A stretch of 64,000 nucleotides of DNA, from assembly GCF_900110435.1 (NCBI RefSeq), contig NZ_FODT01000011.1:105379-169378 (forward strand), written 5' to 3'. The position numbers were made by a program, and so were the translations under genes. The notes below the pieces were generated by a model. That model searched no databases and was not told the origin of the DNA. It saw only the letters and a list, made by a program, of their open reading frames with translations. Within the stretch, counting starts at the first letter, position 1; each line of letters begins with the position of its first letter. Shown piece by piece: positions 28,367-35,913 of the stretch. Source of the DNA: Rhodopseudomonas pseudopalustris. Its GTDB lineage: Bacteria > Pseudomonadota > Alphaproteobacteria > Rhizobiales > Xanthobacteraceae.

Positions 28367-28383
28367 ATTCCGTTCAACGGAAT
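28367..28383. promoter_or_regulatory. Perfect inverted repeat, candidate operator of the acyl-CoA dehydrogenase-MoxR-VWA operon
   Basis: ATTCCGTT and AACGGAAT flank a single C. The centre lies 94 nt before the preferred start at 28281. Length and symmetry resemble sites of TetR-type regulators, but no such regulator is encoded in the window. Confidence 0.45.
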
Positions 28384-28426
28384 GAAGGACGGCGGTTTTC
28401 GGAAATGATCATGCTCGACCAAGAAC

Positions 28427-28469
28427 CTGGAGCGGGATGACGATTCGAAGATAAATCATCCCGCTCCAG
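28427..28469. repeat. Palindromic intergenic element, 14-bp perfect arms
   Basis: CTGGAGCGGGATGA is followed after 15 nt by its exact complement TCATCCCGCTCCAG. It lies 26 nt downstream of the catalase gene and ahead of the next operon. Elements with this GGAGCGGGATGA core are, to my knowledge, scattered through Bradyrhizobium and Rhodopseudomonas genomes. It may double as a transcription terminator for the catalase gene, although the T-run is weak. Confidence 0.75.
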
Positions 28470-28494
28470 AAAGTCGGGGAGTAATGTCGTTGGT

Positions 28495-30627
28495 CTACAC
28501 CGCGTGAACGCTTGCCTCGCGTTCCCAGAAGCGCAGCTTGGCACAGAGCTTCAGGAAGCGTTCGGCATCGGCCGGCTTGCTCAAGGCGAGGAAGCCGTCA
28601 TCGGGTTTGACGCCGGCCTTGTCGAGCAGCGGCTGCGCAGCTTCGGTATAGGCGATGAATTTGGCGTGGGCGAAGGCATCGGCAACGAAGTCGCGGGCGG
28701 TCGCCTCGCCGAGCAGCATCTCAGTGCCTTCGTCGGAGACGAGAATTGCCACCGCATCGTACAGCACCGATGGTCCGCCATTGATCTTCTGTTTGGCGGG
28801 CAGCAGCTCTCCATCGGACGTTTCGAAGCCGCCGACCTTCGGTGCGACCAGCTCCACCAGAACGCCATGCTTGCCGGCTGCGGCCTGCAGCGCCGCCAGC
28901 AGTTTGGCGTCGGCGCCGTCGCTGACTAGGATGCCGATCTTGCGGCCTGAAAAATCCTTGGGTCCATTTTTCAGGATGCTGAGTGCAGGCGAGGGATCGA
29001 GGTCGGTCATCACGGCGCGCGCCGGCTCGGCGGCGGCCGGCAGCTCCATTCCGAGGCCGTCGGCGACTTTCCCGGCCAGATCCTCATCGACATTGACCAG
29101 ATGCGAAACAACGCGCGCTCGGATATCGGGCCTCTCCACCTTGCTCAGCTCGAAGGTGAACGCGTCCTTGATATGGGTCTGCTCGATCTCGGTCTGGCTG
29201 ATGTAAAACTGCCGGGCCTGACTGTAGTGATCGGCGAACAATTCGCCGCGTGCACGCCGCCGCTCGCCTGCTTCTTCTGCGGGGAAAGTCTGGAATCCTT
29301 TCGGCGTCTCGCGCGGTCCGCCCGCGGGGCCCCATGAGTTCGGCTCGTAATTGGCGCGGCCCTTGGGATTGTTCAGCGTCATGTGCCCGTCCTGTTGGAA
29401 CGTGTGGAACGGGCATTTCGGCGCGTTGATCGGCAGATCGTTGAAGTTCGGACTCCCGAGCCGCTTCAGCTGGGTGTCGAGATAGGAAAAATTGCGACCC
29501 TGCAGAAGCGGGTCATTGGTGAAGTCGACGCCGGGCACGATGTTGCCGGTCTGGAAGGCGACCTGCTCGGTCTCGTTGAAGAAGTTATCGACGGTCCGGT
29601 CCAGCACCAGCCGGCCGACCCGGCGGATCGGCACGCGCTCTTCCGGAATGATTTTCGTCGCATCGAGAATGTCGAATTCGAATTCATCGGCGAAGGCGTC
29701 GTCGAATAATTGCAGGCCGAGCTCCCATTCCGGATAGTCGCCGGCCTGGATCGCGTCCCACAGATCGCGGCGATGAAAATCCGGATCGGCGCCGTTCAGC
29801 TTCACCGCCTCGTTCCACGCGACCGACTGCATCCCGAGCTTCGGCTTCCAGTGAAATTTGACGTAGGTCGATTTGCCTTCGGCGTTGATCAGCCGGAAGG
29901 TGTGGACGCCGAACCCTTCCATGAAACGGAACGAACGTGGAATGGTGCGATCGGACATGATCCACAGCGCCATGTTGATCGATTCCGGCATCAGCGAAAT
30001 AAAGTCCCAGAAATTGTCGTGCGCGGTCTGCGCCTGCGGAAAGCCGCGGTCGGGCTCCTGCTTGGCGGCATGGATCAGGTCCGGAAACTTGATCGCGTCC
30101 TGAATGAAGAACACCGGGATGTTGTTGCCGACGATGTCCCAATTGCCTTCCTGGGTGTACAGCTTGACCGCAAAGCCGCGGACATCGCGCGCGAGATCCG
30201 CCGAGCCTTTGTTGCCGGCGACCGTCGAGAAACGCACGAAGGCCGGGGTCTTTTCCCCGGCGCGCTGGAAAATGTCCGCCCGGGTGATGTCCGCGAGTGA
30301 CTCGTAGGTTTCGAAAAAGCCGTGCGCGCCGAAGCCGCGGGCATGCACCACCCGCTCCGGAATGCGTTCGTGGTCGAAGTGGAAGATCTTCTCGCGGAAA
30401 TGGAAGTCTTCCATCAGTGTCGGCCCGCGCGTGCCGATCTTCAGGCTGTTCTGGTCGTCGCTGACAGGAACGCCTTGCCGCGTGGTGAGCACCGGCGTTT
30501 TCCCGGTCGCGATCTGATGGGTCTCGCCGCCCTGGCCGCGCTGAATGCTCGCATCCGCGATCGTCGCGGATGTGGTTTCGGAACTCTCGGGAGCCGAACT
30601 CTTGCTAACCGGATTCTTGGGTGACAT
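28495..30627 (-). CDS. katE: Large-subunit catalase, HPII type
   Basis: A 710-residue clade 2 catalase. The haem-pocket histidine lies in [12 protein letters not shown], the asparagine in [20 protein letters not shown], and the proximal tyrosine in [15 protein letters not shown]. From about residue 555 a class I amidotransferase/DJ-1-like C-terminal domain follows ([18 protein letters not shown]), which only large catalases carry. It disproportionates H2O2 in the cytoplasm. I chose the ATG at 30627 ([10 protein letters not shown]), giving a polar N-terminal arm as in HPII; an upstream ATG at 30729 would add 34 unlikely residues. It is monocistronic. Confidence 0.95.
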   Translation of the reverse strand: MSPKNPVSKSSAPESSETTSATIADASIQRGQGGETHQIATGKTPVLTTRQGVPVSDDQNSLKIGTRGPTLMEDFHFREKIFHFDHERIPERVVHARGFGAHGFFETYESLADITRADIFQRAGEKTPAFVRFSTVAGNKGSADLARDVRGFAVKLYTQEGNWDIVGNNIPVFFIQDAIKFPDLIHAAKQEPDRGFPQAQTAHDNFWDFISLMPESINMALWIMSDRTIPRSFRFMEGFGVHTFRLINAEGKSTYVKFHWKPKLGMQSVAWNEAVKLNGADPDFHRRDLWDAIQAGDYPEWELGLQLFDDAFADEFEFDILDATKIIPEERVPIRRVGRLVLDRTVDNFFNETEQVAFQTGNIVPGVDFTNDPLLQGRNFSYLDTQLKRLGSPNFNDLPINAPKCPFHTFQQDGHMTLNNPKGRANYEPNSWGPAGGPRETPKGFQTFPAEEAGERRRARGELFADHYSQARQFYISQTEIEQTHIKDAFTFELSKVERPDIRARVVSHLVNVDEDLAGKVADGLGMELPAAAEPARAVMTDLDPSPALSILKNGPKDFSGRKIGILVSDGADAKLLAALQAAAGKHGVLVELVAPKVGGFETSDGELLPAKQKINGGPSVLYDAVAILVSDEGTEMLLGEATARDFVADAFAHAKFIAYTEAAQPLLDKAGVKPDDGFLALSKPADAERFLKLCAKLRFWEREASVHAV

Positions 30628-30844
30628 GGAACCTCGCGGACGGCCGGATATTTGGCGCGTGACATGAACGACGGGCGAACGACCGCATGCGGTCGGGCGT
30701 TGCATGTGAAACGAGATGCTGGTCGCCACCGCGCGGACGCGCGGTGTCTACGACGAGAGCGCGATTTCGTTCCCGGCGCTGCCAGACCGCGCGTCGTCAG
30801 CGGGGCAAGGCCGGGGGTGATCGGCCGGTTCAATCAGTCCGGCT

Positions 30845-31435
30845 TCACAGATGCGCGAGGTAGTGCGCGAGTGCGTAGATTTCTTCTTCGCTGAGCGGGT
30901 AGGCGACGTCGGCCATTGCCGCCATCGCGCCGCCGGAGCGCTGGCCGGATTTGAATTCGTTGAGGGCTTTGATCAAATATTCCTCGCGCTGGCCGGCAAG
31001 ACGCGCGGTGGCTTTGATGCCGGCGTAGTTGTCGGTGTGGCAGGAGGCGCAGCGCCGGCCTGCGGCGGCCTGGGCGCCCTTGCGGGAGAGATCAGGATCG
31101 TCGTCGGGCTTGCGGTTCGTCATCGGCGGCAGCGAGGCGTAATACGCGCCGAGATTGCGAATGTCCTCGTTGCTGAGGTCGTCGACGAACGGCCTCATAC
31201 TGGCGTTCTGCCTAGTGCCGCTGCGGAAGAAGATCAGTTGCCACTGAATGAACAGGTCCGGCTGTCCCGCCAGCGACGGCGTGTATTCCATTCCCGAGAC
31301 GCCGTTCTCGCCATGGCAGCCGGTGCAGAGCTCGGCCTTGGCCCTGCCGGCCTCGAGGTCGGCGGCGCGAAGGGCGGTCGATGCGCCCGCGGTGCCGAGC
31401 GCAACGAGGATCAACGCGGCCGCGCAGCGAGTCAT
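30845..31435 (-). CDS. Di-haem cytochrome c, c4-like
   Basis: A 196-residue exported protein with a signal peptide (ALILVALGTAGASTALRAA) and two haem-binding sites, CTGCH at residues 37-41 and CASCH in the second half. The repeated domain layout and the axial-methionine segments (NASMRPFVDDL, GGAMAAMADVAYPLSEEE) match the c4 family of periplasmic electron carriers. It lies 112 nt behind the sorbosone-dehydrogenase-like gene on the same strand and may take its electrons. The ATG at 31435 was chosen over one at 31474 because it starts the signal peptide. Confidence 0.88.
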   Translation of the reverse strand: MTRCAAALILVALGTAGASTALRAADLEAGRAKAELCTGCHGENGVSGMEYTPSLAGQPDLFIQWQLIFFRSGTRQNASMRPFVDDLSNEDIRNLGAYYASLPPMTNRKPDDDPDLSRKGAQAAAGRRCASCHTDNYAGIKATARLAGQREEYLIKALNEFKSGQRSGGAMAAMADVAYPLSEEEIYALAHYLAHL

Positions 31436-31547
31436 GGTGGGCCTTTTCTTGTTGGATGACGGACCGATCGACAAGTCTTGACATCACGCCGCTGGCGGCA
31501 GTCGCCTTGCGATCGCCGCCGTGCTGCAAAATGCGAGGATCAGCGGC

Positions 31548-32801
31548 TCACTTGCTGTAGCTGATGCGATAGATCGCGCCGGCCCAATCGTCCGCCACCA
31601 GCATCGAACCGTCTTTGGCCAGCACGATGTCGGCGGGTCTGCCGAGATAGCCCTGGTCGCCTTCGATCCACCCGGTGGCGAAGTTTTCCTGCTTGGCGTT
31701 CTTGCCGTCCGGATCGACGATCACGCGCTTGATCAGCGCGCCCTGATACTTGTGACGATTCCAGGAGCCGTGCTCGGCGATGAAGATGTTGTTCTTGTAC
31801 TCGGCGGGGAATTGGTCGCCGGTGTAAAACTTCATGCCGAGCGGAGCGACATGCGCGCCGAGGTTCAGCACCGGCGGCGTGAACTCGGAGCATTTGTGCC
31901 CCATCGCGAATTTCGGGTCCGGCATATCGCCCTGATGGCAATACGGATAGCCGAAATGCTCGCCGAGCTTCGAGATCATGTTGAGCTTGTCGCTCGGCAT
32001 GTCGTCGCTGATCCAGTCGCGGGCGTTTTCGGTGAACCAGTATTTGCCGGTGCGCGGATCGACGTCGCCGCCGACCGAATTGCGCACGCCGAGCGCGACC
32101 AATTCGGCGTTGCCGGTCTTTGGGTCGATGCGGCGGATCTGCGACAGCGAGGTCGGCGGCAGGCCGATGTTGAAGGGCGGGCCGAACGGCACGTAGAACC
32201 AGCCGTCCTTGTCCGCCGCGAGATACTTCCATCCGTGCGCGACGTAAGACGGCATATCGTCATAGACGACCTTGCCGTCGCCGAGCTTGTCGAGACTGGC
32301 TTCGGCGTTGTCGTAGCGGATCAGCTTGTCGATATCGATCACGTAGAGCGCGCCGTTCTGGAATGCGATGCCGGTCGGCATCTTCATGCCCTTGAGGACG
32401 GTCTTGACCTGTTTCTTGCCGTCCTTCTCGGTGATCGCATAGACGTTGCCGAGGCCGAACGAGCCGACGAACAGCGTGCCGTTGTCGCCCCAGGCCATTT
32501 GCCGCGCCGCCAGCACGCCCGAGGCGTAGACTTCGATCTTGAAGCCCGGCGGCAGCTTGATTTTCTTCATCATCGCGGCGAGTTCGGCATCGGACGATCC
32601 GGTCGGCGGGCCGGCCGGCGGCGCGAGACCCTTCTGCGCCTCGGTCTCGTCGCCGAGGAACCAATCCGGCGGCGGGTTGGTCCAGAAGTCCTTCTTGTCG
32701 GAATCGTATTTCTTGAGGCCCTGAGCGGCAGCTTGATCGAGAGCCCCGATCGCCAGGACTGCAGCGCATGCAACAACGGATCGTCTGAAGATCGACTTCA
32801 T
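31548..32801 (-). CDS. Exported L-sorbosone dehydrogenase-like (PQQ-type beta-propeller) protein
   Basis: A 417-residue periplasmic protein with a signal peptide (ending near DQAAAQG). The propeller has repeated blades such as RQMAWGDNGTLFVGSFGLGN, GVRNSVGGDVDPRTGKYWFT and NIFIAEHGSWNRHKYQGALI, and a C-terminal DWAGAIYRISY. The family includes sorbosone and soluble glucose dehydrogenases that use PQQ, but many members have no known substrate. GGGAGGA precedes the ATG at 32801. The neighbouring cytochrome c suggests an electron-transfer pair. Confidence 0.83.
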   Translation of the reverse strand: MKSIFRRSVVACAAVLAIGALDQAAAQGLKKYDSDKKDFWTNPPPDWFLGDETEAQKGLAPPAGPPTGSSDAELAAMMKKIKLPPGFKIEVYASGVLAARQMAWGDNGTLFVGSFGLGNVYAITEKDGKKQVKTVLKGMKMPTGIAFQNGALYVIDIDKLIRYDNAEASLDKLGDGKVVYDDMPSYVAHGWKYLAADKDGWFYVPFGPPFNIGLPPTSLSQIRRIDPKTGNAELVALGVRNSVGGDVDPRTGKYWFTENARDWISDDMPSDKLNMISKLGEHFGYPYCHQGDMPDPKFAMGHKCSEFTPPVLNLGAHVAPLGMKFYTGDQFPAEYKNNIFIAEHGSWNRHKYQGALIKRVIVDPDGKNAKQENFATGWIEGDQGYLGRPADIVLAKDGSMLVADDWAGAIYRISYSK

Positions 32802-33120
32802 CGCGTCCTCCCTCGCACGGCCACTGCTGCAGCCGCCATTTTTGTTGTCGACACCGGCGAGCGGTCGTCGCAACGAGCGACAAATGCGCCAGTGACGAGA
32901 CGCTATCATAGCCGCTGCAAGTGAGAAGGATGATTAAGTGCAAATTGCGATCGTGCTGAGCTAACGCCTGATGAGTTCGCCGGGCCGCGGCGGCGACTTC
33001 GCTGCGATGCACTTGATGCAGTGCGGGTGCGATCGCGTAGAATAGTATTATTAGCGATTACCAGCGTTGCTGCTTTGTGCGGTTGCGAAATCAATCAGCT
33101 GATGGCCTCGGTCGAAATAG
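32802..33120. other. Intergenic region without recognisable gene
   Basis: About 320 nt between the start of the sorbosone-dehydrogenase-like gene and the terminator of the OFA transporter. A short AT-rich patch (AGAATAGTATTATTAGCG, around 33040-33057) stands out and could be part of a promoter for the leftward gene. I see no convincing coding frame or structured RNA. Confidence 0.5.
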
Positions 33121-33148
33121 GCGGGACGGCGGATCGTCGCCGTCCCGC
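33121..33148 (-). terminator. Terminator hairpin of the OFA transporter gene
   Basis: GCGGGACGGC and GCCGTCCCGC form a perfect 10-bp stem with an 8-nt loop, 14 nt after the stop codon of the transporter. On the minus strand it is followed by CTATTTCG, a weak T-run. It probably ends the long fds-OFA transcript. Confidence 0.7.
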
Positions 33149-33162
33149 ATCGTGGTGAATCC

Positions 33163-34812
33163 TCAGAAGATCCTGAGCGCGTTTTGCAGGGTGACCCACA
33201 TGCCCCAGGCGAGTGGAATGCCGACGAAGGCCCAGAAGGCTGCGGTGCGGGCGTCGAGGCCGCCCTTGCCGATGCCGTAAGAGCCGCCGCCACTGCTCGC
33301 GGCCGCGCCCTTGGCCTGCAAGGCTGCGACGTCTGCCGGCTTCATGAACCATTTGTCGGCGAGCGGCTTCACCAGCGCGTTGCAGATCAGGCCCACCACC
33401 AGCATCCCGGCCAGGATGTACATGGTGAAGTCGTACACCTGCGCACGCGGCACGCCGGCGGCGATTTGCGCCTCGCGGATGTAGTTCACCACCACCGGAC
33501 CGATGATCCCCGCGGTCGCCCAGGCGGTCAGCAGCCGGCCGTGGATCGCGCCGACGAACTGGGTGCCGAAAATGTCGGCGAGATAGGCCGGCACCGTGGC
33601 GAAGCCGCCGCCATACATCGACAGGATGATGCCGAACGCGACCACGAACAGCACCTTGCTGCCCATCGCGGCGAGCGTCGGCGCCAGCGCATAGAGCAGG
33701 ATGCCGAGAAGGAAGAACACGTAATAGGTGTTCTTGCGGCCGATGTGGTCCGACAGCGACGCCCAGAAGAACCGGCCGACGATGTTGAACAGCGACAGCA
33801 GGCCGGCGAAGCCGGCGGCGATGCCGGCGATCATGGTCTTCTGTTCGGCGGAGAGCTGGTTGAAGCTGAGATCGGGAAGCCCGATCAGCTTGCCGGCGAA
33901 GATTTCCTGCAGCATCGGCGAGGCCATGCCGATGACGCCGATGCCGGCCGAGACGTTGAGGCAGAGCACCGTCCAGATCAGCCAGAACTGCTTGGTCTTA
34001 TGCGCATCCTTGAGATGCACATGGTGCTCGGTGATCATGGTGTTGGCCTTGGCGGGCGGCGTCCAGCCTTCCGGTCGCCAGTTCGGCGGAGTGATGCGAT
34101 AGGCGAACGCGCCGATCGTCATGAACACGAAATAGATCAGGCCCATCACCAGGAAGGTTTGCCAGACACCGACGTCGGTCGGAGTCTTGAAATAATTCAT
34201 AAGCATGTTCGCGAGCGGCGCGCCGATCATCGCGCCGCCGCCGAAGCCCATGATCGCCATGCCGGTCGCCATGCCGCGCCGATCGGGGAACCACTTCACC
34301 AGCGTCGACACCGGCGAGATATAGCCGAGCCCGAGGCCGATGCCGCCGATCACGCCGGAGCCGAGCCACAGCAACCAGAGCTGATGCGTGTAGATGCCGA
34401 TGGCGCCGAGCACGAGGCCACCCGACCAGCAGATCGCCGAGACGAAGCCCGCCTTGCGCGGACCGGCGCGCTCCAGCCAGCCGCCCCATATCGCCGCCGA
34501 CGCGCCGAGCAGCACGAAGAACAGCGTGTACATCCAGCCCATGCTGGCGACGCGCCAGTCGCAGGTCGTGGTCACCAGCTCCTGGAAGATCGTCATATCC
34601 GAGCAAACCTGCGGCGCGGACAGGCCGACGGCGCGCGACAGCGGCAGCCAGAACACGCTGAAGCCGTAGGCCATGCCGATGCAGAGATGGATGCAGAGTG
34701 CGGCCGGAGGAACCAGCCAACGATTATAGCCGGCGGCCGCGATGATGCGTTCGCGATCGAGTAGACCCGGCCGTGCACCGGACAGCCGTCCGGTCCCTTC
34801 CAAGGTTGTCAT
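33163..34812 (-). CDS. OFA-family MFS transporter (oxalate/formate antiporter type)
   Basis: A 549-residue MFS protein with about twelve helices and the OFA features WYLVPPAALC-like opening, GIGLGLGYISPVSTLVKWFP, DRRGMATGMAIMGFGGGAMI and YGGGFATVPAYLADIFGTQF. OxlT of Oxalobacter exchanges oxalate for formate. The protein is longer than OxlT because of a central loop and a glycine/alanine-rich tail. It starts 62 nt behind fdsD, with AGGGGAAGGA upstream, at the end of the formate dehydrogenase operon, which argues for transport of formate or a formate-yielding acid. Confidence 0.9.
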   Translation of the reverse strand: MTTLEGTGRLSGARPGLLDRERIIAAAGYNRWLVPPAALCIHLCIGMAYGFSVFWLPLSRAVGLSAPQVCSDMTIFQELVTTTCDWRVASMGWMYTLFFVLLGASAAIWGGWLERAGPRKAGFVSAICWSGGLVLGAIGIYTHQLWLLWLGSGVIGGIGLGLGYISPVSTLVKWFPDRRGMATGMAIMGFGGGAMIGAPLANMLMNYFKTPTDVGVWQTFLVMGLIYFVFMTIGAFAYRITPPNWRPEGWTPPAKANTMITEHHVHLKDAHKTKQFWLIWTVLCLNVSAGIGVIGMASPMLQEIFAGKLIGLPDLSFNQLSAEQKTMIAGIAAGFAGLLSLFNIVGRFFWASLSDHIGRKNTYYVFFLLGILLYALAPTLAAMGSKVLFVVAFGIILSMYGGGFATVPAYLADIFGTQFVGAIHGRLLTAWATAGIIGPVVVNYIREAQIAAGVPRAQVYDFTMYILAGMLVVGLICNALVKPLADKWFMKPADVAALQAKGAAASSGGGSYGIGKGGLDARTAAFWAFVGIPLAWGMWVTLQNALRIF

Positions 34813-34874
34813 GTGGTTTCCTTCCCCTAGTGAATCGCCCGTTTTCGGGCTGATGTCCTGTCGCTTGCAGTTTC

Positions 34875-35090
34875 CTATGTCGTCGTTTTCAGCGCCTCCA
34901 CGGCCGCGCGCACGTCGGGCGCGAGACCTTCTCCGCCCGCGTCGAGATGCGCGACGATCGCCGTGCGCATCCGCGGGTCCCAGAATTTCCTCAAATGCTC
35001 GGCGATGCCCGGCACCGCTCTGTCCGCGCCCTGGCTGCGAAAGAACGTGCCGATCTGATTGGCCATATAGACGAGCCGGTCAGGCGACAT
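34875..35090 (-). CDS. fdsD: Formate dehydrogenase delta subunit
   Basis: A 71-residue protein of the FdsD family: MSPDRLVYMANQIGTFFRSQ, then IAEHLRKFWDPRMRTAIVAH. In soluble NAD-dependent formate dehydrogenases FdsD is needed for maturation or stability rather than catalysis. I prefer the ATG at 35090, which overlaps the end of fdhD by 11 nt, over one at 35147 that would extend into fdhD. Confidence 0.9.
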   Translation of the reverse strand: MSPDRLVYMANQIGTFFRSQGADRAVPGIAEHLRKFWDPRMRTAIVAHLDAGGEGLAPDVRAAVEALKTTT

Positions 35091-35913
35091 CGGTAGCTTC
35101 CTCGTGGGTTCCGCCGCTGATCCGGCCGGGATGGGAAAAGACTTCAAATCCGTCGGCGCGCGCGATCGCGGCGAGCGTCACGCCGGCCGCCTCCGCCATC
35201 CGAACCGCAAGTGCGGTCGGCGCCGACACCGCGACCAGCAGCGGCGCGCCGAGCGCAGCCGTCTTCTGCACCATCTCGACCGACACCCGGCTGGTGAGCA
35301 GCACGATGCCGTCGCCGGTCGCGATCTGTTGCCGCGCCAGCGCGCCGGCGAGCTTGTCGAGCGCATTGTGACGGCCGACATCTTCGCGCAGGCTCACGAT
35401 GCCGCGCGCCGACGTCCAGAACGCGGCCGCATGCACCGCGCGGGTTTCGATGTTCAGTGTCTGCAGCGGCGGCATCGCCTCGATCGCGGCGATGATCTGC
35501 TCCGGCGCAAAGTGGCCGCCCGCGCCGACGATCGCCGCCGGGCGCAGCGCCTCGGTGATCGAATCGACCCCGCACAGCCCGCAACCGGTCGGTCCGGCGA
35601 TATGGCGGCGGCGCTGCTGCAGGCGTTCGGCTTCAGCGCCGCCGATCCACATCCGCAGTTCGATGCCGTCGTCGAGTGGCACGATCTCGAAAGTGTCGAT
35701 CTGTGAGGGGGCGTCGATCACGCCTTCGCTGAGGCTGAAGCCGATCGCGAAATCCTCGAGATCCGCCGGCGTCGCCATCATCACCGCATGGGTGCCGCCA
35801 TTGTAGCTGATCGCGACCGGCGTCTCCTCGGGGATGGCGCGCGCGCCATCCTGCATCCGGCCGTTGCGCCAGGTTCTTGTCGTGGTGGTCTGGACAGTCG
35901 GTCGCATCGTCAC
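35080..35913 (-). CDS. fdhD: Formate dehydrogenase sulfurtransferase (accessory protein)
   Basis: A 277-residue FdhD/NarQ protein, which transfers sulfur from a cysteine desulfurase to the molybdenum cofactor of formate dehydrogenase. The catalytic C-x-x-C is in GPTGCGLCGVDSI, and SREDVGRHNALDKL-like residues (LREDVGRHNALDKLAGALAR) follow. AFWTSARGIV and LLTSRVSVEMVQKTA are also typical. It starts within the stop region of fdsA (ATGA overlap). Confidence 0.95.
   Translation of the reverse strand: MTMRPTVQTTTTRTWRNGRMQDGARAIPEETPVAISYNGGTHAVMMATPADLEDFAIGFSLSEGVIDAPSQIDTFEIVPLDDGIELRMWIGGAEAERLQQRRRHIAGPTGCGLCGVDSITEALRPAAIVGAGGHFAPEQIIAAIEAMPPLQTLNIETRAVHAAAFWTSARGIVSLREDVGRHNALDKLAGALARQQIATGDGIVLLTSRVSVEMVQKTAALGAPLLVAVSAPTALAVRMAEAAGVTLAAIARADGFEVFSHPGRISGGTHEEATDVA

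Noticed and set aside
30681..30694. Perfect 14-bp palindrome (GACCGCATGCGGTC) ahead of katE
   Set aside because: A palindrome this short is expected a few times by chance in 64 kb, more so at high GC, and nothing else supports a regulator site.
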